This document shows, one piece after another, positions 7,388 to 14,999 of a stretch of 64,000 bases of DNA (its first letter is position 1; each line of letters begins with the position of its first letter). Made by a program: the position numbers and the translations under genes. The stretch lies in NCBI RefSeq assembly GCF_001624705.1, contig NZ_JSEO01000008.1, forward strand, positions 1 to 64,000, written 5' to 3'. Origin of the DNA: Marinomonas sp. SBI8L (GTDB lineage Bacteria > Pseudomonadota > Gammaproteobacteria > Pseudomonadales > Marinomonadaceae). A model generated the notes under the pieces. That model did not search any database and was not told the DNA's origin. It saw only the letters and a list, made by a program, of their open reading frames with translations.

Positions 7388-8101
7388 TTAGTGGCTGCTG
7401 TTTGTTTGGGTTTTAAGTTCCATAAATCGCTGTCTTGCTTGCGCTACATTAATTAAAATTATTTTGGGTTTATCTTCATAAAAACTTCCCCAAGAATGCT
7501 GTTCTTTACCTAATCGAGATTTATCAACATCATGAATAATATGGGCTTTAATCCCTAGGCGACGATAAACCACTCGCATGACACCAGTCCCAGTGGATAC
7601 AAACCACTCAATACCTTGTTGGTGTAGATAATCTGCTGTATAGGCAAACAGGGCTTTACAGCTTTTTGCATCGGAAGAGGCTAGATTGCCAGTTTCACCT
7701 ATACTGTTTCTTTCAATGTTTTTACCAATATAGTTCGAGACTAAAGATTCAATGCTTTGGTCTAAATAATGCTCTAAGAAAAGCGATTCTTCTCTTGCGA
7801 GGCGGTAACCTAGCGCTGTATCAACTTCATTTTCTTGATTGAAAATGGCAAGCAATGACGGCGCAAAGTGAGTGAGTTCTGCACCATGGTGTTTGCGAAA
7901 AATATTTTTAATAAAATCTTCTACTTGCGGGCGACTAGTGTCACCTTTTTTAATAGATCGAACTTTGCTTTCTTGTCCGATGACATAAGGCTTGCTTTGT
8001 CCATTAACTAGGTTAGAAGATGTTTTAATCTTAGGTTGCTTTAGTGACCAGTGCGGTTGGCTTTTTAGGTGTTTAGTATTATTTAGGTTTTGTTTGCTCA
8101 T
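7388..8101 (-). CDS. Thermostable-hemolysin (T_hemolysin) family protein
   Basis: This 237-aa protein matches the family named after the Vibrio thermostable hemolysin. Recognisable family blocks are HHGAELTHFAPSLLAI (71-86), LAREESLFLEHYLD (101-114), the ETGNLAS block (136-142) and WGSFYEDKPKIILINV near the C-terminus. Residues 1-55 are a polar, low-similarity extension. There is no signal peptide or membrane segment, so a secreted hemolysin is doubtful. The pattern, including the ETGNLAS block, recalls GNAT/acyl-homoserine-lactone-synthase-like folds (inference). As first gene of the cluster with the acyl ligase 23 bp downstream, an acyltransferase using the ligase's activated acyl group is my preferred reading. 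Confidence 0.78.
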   Translation of the reverse strand: MSKQNLNNTKHLKSQPHWSLKQPKIKTSSNLVNGQSKPYVIGQESKVRSIKKGDTSRPQVEDFIKNIFRKHHGAELTHFAPSLLAIFNQENEVDTALGYRLAREESLFLEHYLDQSIESLVSNYIGKNIERNSIGETGNLASSDAKSCKALFAYTADYLHQQGIEWFVSTGTGVMRVVYRRLGIKAHIIHDVDKSRLGKEQHSWGSFYEDKPKIILINVAQARQRFMELKTQTNSSH

Positions 8102-8135
8102 GACATATAATCCATTACTAATTGGTATGTTGAGC

Positions 8136-8168
8136 AGAATATGAGATTAACCTTATACGAAACTTAAA
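8136..8168 (-). promoter_or_regulatory. Predicted activated promoter of the T_hemolysin-ligase transcript
   Basis: On the plus strand CTTATA (8152-8157), a 5-bp gap and CTTAAA (8163-8168) repeat with the 11-bp period, 51-67 bp upstream of the gene. A -10-like TATTCT on the coding strand (8141-8136) is again exactly 10 bp from the repeat. The same intergenic region also serves the divergent glutathione S-transferase gene, and a further CTTAA stands at 8179. Confidence 0.55.
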
Positions 8169-8237
8169 TTATAAATTACTTAATTATAAAATCTTACAAT
8201 ATGGAAACTTGATATACGTTTGAGAAGGACGTCGACT

Positions 8238-8873
8238 ATGTACCAACTATATTATTATCCGCTTAATGCCAGTATGGCTCCTCATTTTGTCTTACAAGCC
8301 ATAGGGGTGCCTTTTAAGGCTATTTTGTTAGACCGTAACAAACAGCATCATAAAAGTTCAGAATATTTAGCTTTAAACCCATTAGGGCGAATCCCGACAT
8401 TAGTTAAAGATGACCTTATCATCACAGAGAGTGCTGCTATTTGTTTATACCTTGCAGAACGCTATTCTGAAGCAGGTTTGATACCAGATAGTGAAGATGT
8501 GAAGCGAGGTAAGTGTTATCAGTGGCTAATGTTTTTAACTAATACATTACAAGCTGAAATCATGATTTCTGAGTATCCTTCACGTTATGTATCTCCAGAT
8601 CAAACTCAGGCATTGTTAGCAAATCAAGAAACACGAATAGGGCAGCTGTTAAAGCAAATTGATAGTCATTTGTCTGAGCATGTTTTTTTCTTAGGGAATG
8701 ATATTAGTGTCTGTGATTTCTACTTTTTTATGTTAGCCATTTGGGCTGATGAGCTAGAAAGGCCTCCTTTAGCTTACCCTAATATTGCTAGGCAATTGCG
8801 TTATATGGCGCAACAAGAAGCCGTGATTAATGTGTGTGAGAAAGAAGGGTTTAGCCTTCGGGATTATCAATAA
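8238..8873 (+). CDS. Glutathione S-transferase family protein
   Basis: This 211-aa protein has an N-terminal thioredoxin-like GSH-binding domain (residues about 1-75) and a helical C-terminal domain. LGRIPTLVKDDLIITESAAI holds the cis-Pro and the ESxAI glutathione-binding motif. Such enzymes conjugate or reduce electrophiles with glutathione. ATG 8238 is chosen because GAGAAGGA at 8222-8229 is a good ribosome-binding site, while the upstream in-frame TTG at 8220 precedes it. It diverges from the biosynthetic cluster and shares its promoter region, so a link (detoxification or maturation of a cluster intermediate) is possible but unproven. Confidence 0.85.
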   Translation: MYQLYYYPLNASMAPHFVLQAIGVPFKAILLDRNKQHHKSSEYLALNPLGRIPTLVKDDLIITESAAICLYLAERYSEAGLIPDSEDVKRGKCYQWLMFLTNTLQAEIMISEYPSRYVSPDQTQALLANQETRIGQLLKQIDSHLSEHVFFLGNDISVCDFYFFMLAIWADELERPPLAYPNIARQLRYMAQQEAVINVCEKEGFSLRDYQ

Positions 8874-8960
8874 AAGCGATCAAAAAAGTTAACAAGAAGC
8901 GCTATAGAGAAAGAAAAGGAGTAAGGAATAACTTAAAGTTTATTTAAATTTTTTCTTACT

Positions 8961-10121
8961 TTATAAGCTTTCTAAAAATGCTTTTAAGTTTGCCTTTTCT
9001 TCTGCTGACAGGTTAAGTGGCTTTAATATAGCGATACCATCAGTGTGTAGGCGTTCCTCATCTATATTTGAATAGTGCTCTATCACTGCATCTAAATTGG
9101 CTAAACTTCCTTGGTGCATATAAGGCGCTGTGAAGATTATGCTTCTAAGAGAAGGCACCATGAACTCGCCAAAATTTCTATGTTTTAATGTCACGTGTTT
9201 CGCTAAAATTTTACTCTGATTGCTGGTGTCATCATTATGAATACCTAGGCTTGAAAATGGAGATTTCTTAAGGTTCTTAATGCCTTGATATCTACCCTTA
9301 TCCACCTTGCCTTCACGGTCAAAATAACTCATGCCAATATCCGCAAATTCGTTATTGCTAAAGAGAGGTCCACTATGACAAAAGTGGCAATTTCCTTTTC
9401 CGATAAAGAGTTTTAATCCTTTTATTTTGGCTTGGCTATAACGAGACATTTGCTCTTTATCCTGTTTAAGTAAGGCTTCTCTAAATAGATCAAACTCACT
9501 TTTTGAAGATATTAATGTACCTTGATAGCTTGCTAATAATTTACCGATAAAGACGAGTTTATCTTGCTCCGTTTGAGCGTTCTTCCATATAGGATGTGTT
9601 ACGAGATTTCTATATTTATATTGGTTAACCTGTAAGTAATTGCTTACTTTATTTATATCTAGGCTCATCTCGGTAGAACTTAATAAGGCTCTAATGCTTG
9701 CTCCCCATAAAGTGTCTGTATCACCGCTCCAGCCGTACCAATGTTTATACTTAATATTTAATAAGGTCGGGGTATTTCTTATACCTAAGTTGAGCCCAAT
9801 TGAAAGAGGACTTTGGTCTGTAAAGCTTTTATTTGGCTGGTGACAAGTAGCGCAAGACACCTGGTTGTTAGCAGAGAGGTTTGCATCAAAAAATAGCTTT
9901 TTTCCAAGCTCAATTGCCCTTGGGTCTTGATCAAGAGAGTTGGTTAAATCTGGTGTATTAGAAGTCGGCGGCCATGGGCCAAACTGACTAATAACGGCTA
10001 ATTCACTCGGGCTAAATTTTATATTCTCTTGGGTGTGAGAAAAGGATGAAAAGCTGAGTAATAAGATGCAGCTTAGCCATTTTAATTTCGTGCTTTTTCC
10101 TATTTCTCTAAGGTAAATCAT
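8961..10121 (-). CDS. Exported di-heme cytochrome c peroxidase (CcpA/MauG family)
   Basis: This 386-aa protein has a signal peptide (about 1-30) and two covalent haem c sites, CATCH at 90-94 and CHFCH at 245-249, the hallmark of bacterial di-haem peroxidases. The mature enzyme would reduce hydrogen peroxide in the periplasm or, as in MauG-like members, oxidise a protein or small-molecule substrate. Length and motif spacing fit the family. It is the last gene of a three-gene operon and overlaps the preceding small exported protein by 14 bp, implying translational coupling. The electron donor is not encoded nearby. Confidence 0.9.
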   Translation of the reverse strand: MIYLREIGKSTKLKWLSCILLLSFSSFSHTQENIKFSPSELAVISQFGPWPPTSNTPDLTNSLDQDPRAIELGKKLFFDANLSANNQVSCATCHQPNKSFTDQSPLSIGLNLGIRNTPTLLNIKYKHWYGWSGDTDTLWGASIRALLSSTEMSLDINKVSNYLQVNQYKYRNLVTHPIWKNAQTEQDKLVFIGKLLASYQGTLISSKSEFDLFREALLKQDKEQMSRYSQAKIKGLKLFIGKGNCHFCHSGPLFSNNEFADIGMSYFDREGKVDKGRYQGIKNLKKSPFSSLGIHNDDTSNQSKILAKHVTLKHRNFGEFMVPSLRSIIFTAPYMHQGSLANLDAVIEHYSNIDEERLHTDGIAILKPLNLSAEEKANLKAFLESL

Positions 10122-10521
10122 AGTTATAAAATAATGCCTGAGGGTGAGAATCCAGGTTAAAACTAAATCGCCATAGCCCCGGCATATGCAATAAGTTGCC
10201 CTGAATCAGAAAGCGACCTTCTTCTAGTTGAATGATACTAGGTTGGTAATTCATACCATGTTTATGCAGTGGCATTTGCGCGTTGAATTTAAGTTTACCT
10301 GAATAGGGATGCAGGCCTTGGCAAACTGAAACAAACAAACTGAAAGGTTCGCTAGTACTTATAGTGCTTGGTTGGCTTTTAGCACTTAAGGTAACTTGGC
10401 CCGATGTGATGGCGATCCATGGGGAGTCAAGCTGGTGGCACTCGCTCTCATCTGCGGCCGCGATTAATTGGCTGTTGATTAAAAGACTGGCTCCTAAGAT
10501 CAGATATTTGTTTGCTATCAC
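10108..10521 (-). CDS. Small exported protein, YtkA-like
   Basis: This 137-aa protein has an N-terminal signal peptide (about 1-22) and a beta-rich remainder. The segment MPLHKHGMNYQPSII followed by GRFLIQGNLLHMPGLWRFSF resembles YtkA/FixH-type domains, where conserved His and Met residues often accompany copper or redox handling. Two cysteines occur in the mature part. It starts five bases after the amidohydrolase gene and overlaps the di-haem peroxidase gene, so the three are one operon. A helper role for the peroxidase, such as metal or haem delivery, is inference. The family assignment is tentative. Confidence 0.65.
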   Translation of the reverse strand: MIANKYLILGASLLINSQLIAAADESECHQLDSPWIAITSGQVTLSAKSQPSTISTSEPFSLFVSVCQGLHPYSGKLKFNAQMPLHKHGMNYQPSIIQLEEGRFLIQGNLLHMPGLWRFSFNLDSHPQALFYNYDLP

Positions 10522-10525
10522 GGGC

Positions 10526-11368
10526 TTACCTTTTATCTTTTAGAGCCCATTGGGCGAGAGTTTGAGCATTTTTATAGGCAATGTTTTGCTTTAATTCTTG
10601 AGGTAAAGTGTTAAGCCATTCTCGAGACCAGTCCGCATGATCTATCACATAATACCAACGTTCTGGTGCATAGGTGTCTGTACCCACCATGAAGCGAAAA
10701 GGGTACTTTTTGAACAAGGTAAGCCATTCATCATGAACCTTACCATTTGATGAATGTTCATAACGAAAGGCTAAATCAGCGGATAAGTTAGGGTAGTTAG
10801 CAAGCATTTCATCGATAACATGAGGTTGTTCAAAGCCTGAATGGGCCCATAGTACTTTAATATTTGGGTTTTGATCGAATAAGTACTTAACGGCTTCGGC
10901 ATCAGAATGAGCATGTAAAAATATCTTATACTGAGACGCTAATCTAATGACGGCTTGCATAACGGGTAGCTTGGCATCGTCTCCAAAAATATGGAACTCA
11001 CCGATACCTGCATAGGTATTAGTGGCAAGTTTGTTTTCCAATAATTCAATGACACTTTCATCTTTAAACCAAGTGCTGAGTTCTCCTCTTTTTCGATAGG
11101 GGCGAAGAACTGGCACAATCAGCTCTGGTGCAACTTGGTAGAGTAATTGAGTGCCTTGATCACTAGAGCTTGAAACAAAGGCTTTTTTAAGACCCGCATC
11201 TTTAAGCACTTGTACCGCCTTTTTAGGTGGCAACATATCCCAAGCATCATGACTGTAATGTATGTGCGTATCAACGAGTGGGAACACGGGGGTATTTGCA
11301 TAAGCGGTGTTTTTCAAACCGACTAAGAATAGCAATAAAGAGAACACTGGTATCATGAACTGCTGCAT
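10526..11368 (-). CDS. Exported amidohydrolase-family protein (Amidohydro_2-like)
   Basis: This 280-aa protein has a signal peptide (about 1-25) and then a TIM-barrel metallohydrolase pattern. LVDTHIHYSH supplies the beta-1 HxH metal ligands (His35, His37), LHAHSDA and WAHSGFEQ give further histidines, and VGTDTYAP carries the late aspartate. This fits the amidohydrolase-2 group, which includes hydrolases and decarboxylases. A periplasmic location is unusual for this group. It is the first gene of the operon with the YtkA-like protein and the di-haem peroxidase, suggesting joint processing of one extracytoplasmic substrate. The substrate is unknown. Confidence 0.82.
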   Translation of the reverse strand: MQQFMIPVFSLLLFLVGLKNTAYANTPVFPLVDTHIHYSHDAWDMLPPKKAVQVLKDAGLKKAFVSSSSDQGTQLLYQVAPELIVPVLRPYRKRGELSTWFKDESVIELLENKLATNTYAGIGEFHIFGDDAKLPVMQAVIRLASQYKIFLHAHSDAEAVKYLFDQNPNIKVLWAHSGFEQPHVIDEMLANYPNLSADLAFRYEHSSNGKVHDEWLTLFKKYPFRFMVGTDTYAPERWYYVIDHADWSREWLNTLPQELKQNIAYKNAQTLAQWALKDKR

Positions 11369-11559
11369 AGGGTACCTAGAAGAGTCATTGAATAAGTCTT
11401 TATAATATGAGACAGCTAAAGCATAAAATCAATAATCAGACAGGCACAACACTTCATAGGAATTAGCTTGTACAAGGAAGGAATTGCTAGGTGTTAGTTC
11501 CATCTATGGTTATGCTATCTCTATATTCATTTTGTACTGAGCTAAGGTAGTAATTGTTT

Positions 11560-12048
11560 ATGAGTAATCAATTAGCCAATGGTATTGATAATTTTGATCG
11601 CCATATTCTAGATATTTTACAAGAATCTAATCGTACCACTTCGGATCAAATTGCAGAACAAGTTGGCTTATCTGCTGCCGCTGTGCAGCGTCGAATTAAA
11701 CGCATGCGAGAGCAGCAGATTATTCGTGCAGACATCTCTGTTGTGAATCCAAAAGCTGTTGGGCAAAACATTAGCTTGATCGTACAGGTAACGCTAGAGC
11801 GTGAAAGGATGGATTTGTTAGATAGCTTTAAAAAAGCCATGAGTGATCATAAGTCTGTTCAGCAATGCTATTACGTTACTGGTAGTTCGGACTTTATTCT
11901 GCTTGTGAGCGCTGCAGACATGGAAGAGTACGAAGAATTCACCCGTGAAGTTTTCTTTGGCAATGATAACGTAAAAGGCTTTGAAACCAATGTGGTTATG
12001 GACTCAGTTAAGTCTGGTTTGAGTGTCCCAGTACTTTTAAATACCTAA
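11560..12048 (+). CDS. Lrp/AsnC-family transcriptional regulator
   Basis: This 162-aa protein has an N-terminal winged helix-turn-helix (DRHILDILQESNRTTSDQIAEQVGLSAAAVQRRIKRM) and a C-terminal AsnC/RAM ligand-binding domain containing VTGSSDFILLVSA. Members sense amino acids and control their metabolism. ATG 11560 is preferred over the upstream TTG 11554, with AAGG at 11544-11547 as a plausible ribosome-binding site. It converges on diaminopropionate ammonia-lyase and shares a terminator with it. Control of that gene is a reasonable but untested guess. Confidence 0.9.
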   Translation: MSNQLANGIDNFDRHILDILQESNRTTSDQIAEQVGLSAAAVQRRIKRMREQQIIRADISVVNPKAVGQNISLIVQVTLERERMDLLDSFKKAMSDHKSVQQCYYVTGSSDFILLVSAADMEEYEEFTREVFFGNDNVKGFETNVVMDSVKSGLSVPVLLNT

Positions 12049-12066
12049 TCTTTAATCACAAAAAAG

Positions 12067-12093
12067 AGGAGCTTGTTTAAGCTCCTCTTTTTG
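12067..12093. terminator. Bidirectional intrinsic terminator
   Basis: A perfect 9-bp stem GAGGAGCTT / AAGCTCCTC with a 4-nt loop is flanked by an A-run on the left and a T-run on the right. It can stop both the Lrp-type gene and the convergent dpaL. Confidence 0.85.
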
Positions 12094-12109
12094 TTTCAGT
12101 TAGTAGGAC

Positions 12110-13303
12110 TTAGCCATGTACTAGCTGTTGGTATAGTTCAGGGTCAGTTGCCCCCTCAGTACCGATAACAAGCACCTGACTCTGATCAGTTAGACCTAGT
12201 GCTGCGGCTAAATCTTTATCTTGGCTTGCTAGCATGGTAGCGGCTAAACCAGGAACGGCTGACTCACCTGCTTCGATAGAAGGTAAACCATCAAAGCTGT
12301 TTGCAAGCATTTGCATGGTTGGGGCTATGGTATCTTCACTTAATGTTAAGAAGTCATCGGCGCCATTTTTAAGAATTTCCCACGCAAGAGCTGATACTTC
12401 ACCACAAGCTAAACCAGCCATCAGTGTTTCTAGGTCGCCATCCACTACGATTGGTTTGCCCGCTTTAGCACTTAACTGAAGACAGTTGGCTTGCTCTGGT
12501 TCAACAATAATAATGCGTGGACGTTTGTCACCCCATAAGTCCCAGAAATAGCCAGTTACTGCTGAGGCTAAACCACCAACACCACCTTGAATAAAGATAT
12601 GAGTAGGAATCTTAGTTTCAAGTTGCTCAACAATCTCAGCCAACATCACGGTATAACCCAGTGCGACATCTTTTGGGATTTCCATATAACCTTCATAGCT
12701 GGTATCCGACACTATGATACGGCCATGTGCTTTGGCTTCGCTATCCGCTAAACGTACAGATTCATCATAGTTGCCCGAGATACGAACCACTTCAGCACCA
12801 AAAGCCTGCATTGCTTGCTTACGGCCTTCAGATACATCTTTATGGATGTAAATAACACAGCCACAACCAAACATTTGTGCACCCCAAGCAACGGAGCGCC
12901 CATGGTTTCCGTCAGTTGCACAGCTAATGGTTATTTGTGCAAGTTCTGCTTTTAAGCTGCCATCTAATAGTTCATCAACACTTGGTTTTGAACCTAGTTT
13001 GTTAGCGAGTGTCTGTTGTAACTGACAAGCGACGGCATAGGCACCACCTAAAGCTTTAAAGCTTTTTAAACCGAATCTTTGTGATTCATCTTTGTAGAAG
13101 ATACTGCCAACACCAATGTCAGCGGCTAATTGGTTGAGTGAATGCAGTGGCGTTTCAGCATAGGCTGGCCAAGTTTTGATATCGGCAATGGCAGAAATGG
13201 AATTTGCCACACTCAAGATGTTTTTTTGTTCAGCACTATACTGGTTATCTTTATGGGCCAATGGATTGGCAAAATGAGATAGTTTTCCGTCAAGTCTTGT
13301 CAT
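12110..13303 (-). CDS. dpaL: Diaminopropionate ammonia-lyase
   Basis: This 397-aa fold-type II PLP enzyme is expected to convert 2,3-diaminopropionate to pyruvate and two ammonia. The PLP lysine lies in GLKSFKALGGAYA (Lys83), DGNHGRSVAWGAQ follows, and the phosphate-binding glycine loop is GGVGGLAS. Length and the SFKALGGAYA signature match DpaL/YgeX rather than threonine dehydratase or cysteine synthase. No 2,3-diaminopropionate synthesis genes or ygeX-type purine/amino-acid neighbours are present, so it looks like a stand-alone catabolic or detoxifying enzyme. Confidence 0.88.
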   Translation of the reverse strand: MTRLDGKLSHFANPLAHKDNQYSAEQKNILSVANSISAIADIKTWPAYAETPLHSLNQLAADIGVGSIFYKDESQRFGLKSFKALGGAYAVACQLQQTLANKLGSKPSVDELLDGSLKAELAQITISCATDGNHGRSVAWGAQMFGCGCVIYIHKDVSEGRKQAMQAFGAEVVRISGNYDESVRLADSEAKAHGRIIVSDTSYEGYMEIPKDVALGYTVMLAEIVEQLETKIPTHIFIQGGVGGLASAVTGYFWDLWGDKRPRIIIVEPEQANCLQLSAKAGKPIVVDGDLETLMAGLACGEVSALAWEILKNGADDFLTLSEDTIAPTMQMLANSFDGLPSIEAGESAVPGLAATMLASQDKDLAAALGLTDQSQVLVIGTEGATDPELYQQLVHG

Positions 13304-13614
13304 GTTACTTAATACCTTAGCCGTATGTGATGGATAAATATTACGTTAAGCCTGTGCGGGGAAACGGTAATCTCGACTATGGATTTAAGGATATTCTTTA
13401 AAGACACAAGGGTTTTATCATTTTTACTGAATTAGAAGGATTATTCGCTAATCGCTTAGGATCTGTTTGAGAAAAATGACGAGATAGTTGAGAAAATTTA
13501 AGAAATTGTAAACTAGGCTCGCCATGTGCTGAGCTTTTTTTTATGATGGCGAGCAAATACTATTACCGCTTTGGTTGTGGTCAAACAAGATTAAATTAAT
13601 AAGGGCAAAGTTAA
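13304..13614. other. Divergent intergenic region with one inverted repeat
   Basis: This region separates dpaL (minus) from a lipoprotein gene (plus). No gene or RNA family was recognised. The only structure seen is the 9-bp inverted repeat at 13517-13554. It must hold both promoters, but no confident -35/-10 pair was found. Confidence 0.4.
13517..13554. repeat. Perfect 9-bp inverted repeat enclosing a T8 tract
   Basis: GCTCGCCAT (13517-13525) and ATGGCGAGC (13546-13554) are perfect inverted copies with a 20-nt spacer that contains eight consecutive Ts. A competing short GCTC/GAGC hairpin would place those Ts directly after a stem, like a weak terminator. It lies about 60 bp upstream of the lipoprotein gene, in its likely leader or promoter. 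Confidence 0.5.
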
Positions 13615-14055
13615 ATGCTGTTTTACAAAATGGGGTTAGTCGTGACCAGTGCTGTTGCCTTAGCAGCATGTTCGAGTACTTTTTACATCGATGTTCAGAA
13701 TATGACTGACCAACCTATCTCCTATATAGATGCTAATGGCACCAACTCTAAGATAGAGGCTCAATCAACAAGTAAAGAGGTTTACAGCTTTAACTGCATT
13801 CGTATTGAGCGTGATGGTGTGACTTATGAATTCAACTCTGATGTGGCCTTTCCATTACGATACAATCAGGTAGACCTTATTGAAGACGGTTTTAACGCTG
13901 CAATAGTTGAGAGTGATGAAACTAGCGAGGCTGGTGAGAAAGCGCCTTTGCGTTTGCTGATGGATGATGGCTTAGGTGGCACCATTGAGTTAGAAGAAGG
14001 CTGTAACACAGGTGTGAGAGATAAAATTTTCACAGGTGATTTAAAGAACTTCTAG
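13615..14055 (+). CDS. Small predicted lipoprotein of unknown function
   Basis: This 146-aa protein starts with a signal peptide ending in a lipobox-like AVALAACSS, so Cys19 would be acylated and the protein anchored in the periplasmic face of a membrane. The remainder is acidic and beta-rich (FYIDVQNMTDQPISYIDANG). Two cysteines in the mature part could form a disulfide. I do not recognise a family. It is a single gene with no obvious operon partner. Confidence 0.7.
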   Translation: MLFYKMGLVVTSAVALAACSSTFYIDVQNMTDQPISYIDANGTNSKIEAQSTSKEVYSFNCIRIERDGVTYEFNSDVAFPLRYNQVDLIEDGFNAAIVESDETSEAGEKAPLRLLMDDGLGGTIELEEGCNTGVRDKIFTGDLKNF

Positions 14056-14201
14056 TTGTGTTTGAGTAACTTCTTAAAACTAAGGAAATCCAAGTCATAT
14101 TGCGAGTAAGTATTCTCGTTTGCTGACTTTACTCATCTTCTTTAGTTTTCCAATCTAAGTTCAAACGTTATAATGCTGACAACTTAAAGTGAGGTGCAGC
14201 A

Positions 14202-14477
14202 ATGAGTGAAACAGAAGAGTCTATCGGATTTAAACGTCTAAAGTGGCATTGTCGTCGTGGCATGCTGGAACTGGATGTCTTGCTAGAGCCTTTTTTAGAA
14301 GAAGAATTTGAGAAGCTTGACGATGATGATAAGCGTCGCTTTTACAAGCTAATTCAAGTTGAAGACCAAGAGATGTTTGTTTGGTTTATGCAACGAGAAG
14401 TACCTAGCGATCCTGATATTGCACGTATAGTTAAGATTATTCTTGATCGTGTACAGCCTGAAAACTACCAGGCTTAA
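14202..14477 (+). CDS. sdhE: FAD assembly factor SdhE
   Basis: This 91-aa protein of the SdhE/YgfY family assists covalent FAD attachment to succinate dehydrogenase and fumarate reductase flavoproteins. The RGMLELD segment carries the conserved RGxxE motif that contacts the flavoprotein, and WFMQREVPSDP is the usual C-terminal signature. It starts at an ATG with AGGTG upstream. The following ygfX-like gene overlaps it by up to 35 bp, the usual pairing in gammaproteobacteria. The sdh genes themselves are outside the window. Confidence 0.92.
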   Translation: MSETEESIGFKRLKWHCRRGMLELDVLLEPFLEEEFEKLDDDDKRRFYKLIQVEDQEMFVWFMQREVPSDPDIARIVKIILDRVQPENYQA

Positions 14478-14946
14478 AACCTCTTTCTATGAAGCGGTAC
14501 CTTGGCTCTGCTTTTGCTGGGGCCTGGTACTGGCTTGTCATATCTGGTTAAGTCCCCAATTATATTTAGAGCTTAGTTTATTCCACGCTGTGGCTGTAAC
14601 TTGTCTGCTCATTGCAAGGCGCTTGGTGTATCTTGACCAAGGTGCCATTAGTATTAAGACGAATCTGGCTGTTTTAGATACTAACAGTGGCAGATATAAA
14701 GTTGAGTTTAAGAGTTTTAATGCTTGGCGTTTATTAGCGGTAATAACGCCAGAAGACGCTATCCAGACGACATCAAATACTTGGGTAAGCTACTTTAAGT
14801 TTTCTTTTTGGCTAACCAAGCTGAAGCGTGCTTTGTTTGAGCCAGCCTATCTTAGTATTTACCACAGCATGTTAAGTAAAGAAGAGTTCGCTTATTTACG
14901 TTCATTTGCCGCCTACCAATGTCATACAGGAAAAGATAAAGCTTAA
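14443..14946 (+). CDS. YgfX/CptA-like membrane protein
   Basis: This protein of about 155-167 aa has two hydrophobic segments near the N-terminus (CFCWGLVLACHIWL and SLFHAVAVTCLLIA) and a soluble C-terminal half. Position directly after and overlapping sdhE, plus this topology, matches YgfX (CptA), the usual sdhE partner. Sequence similarity is hard to judge by eye. The start is uncertain: TTG 14443 and GTG 14449 are the upstream candidates. Its stop lies inside the hairpin that ends the operon. Confidence 0.6.
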   Translation: MIVYSLKTTRLKTSFYEAVPWLCFCWGLVLACHIWLSPQLYLELSLFHAVAVTCLLIARRLVYLDQGAISIKTNLAVLDTNSGRYKVEFKSFNAWRLLAVITPEDAIQTTSNTWVSYFKFSFWLTKLKRALFEPAYLSIYHSMLSKEEFAYLRSFAAYQCHTGKDKA

Positions 14947-14965
14947 TAATTAGGCTTTATCTTTT
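14931..14965. terminator. Bidirectional terminator between ygfX-like gene and nadB
   Basis: A perfect 12-bp inverted repeat, AAAAGATAAAGC (14931-14942) and GCTTTATCTTTT (14954-14965), has an 11-nt loop and ends in Ts on both strands. It overlaps the ygfX-like stop codon and sits 35 bp beyond the nadB end. Confidence 0.6.
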
Positions 14966-14999
14966 CGATAAACAAATAAGTAAATGGCTAAACTGAATG

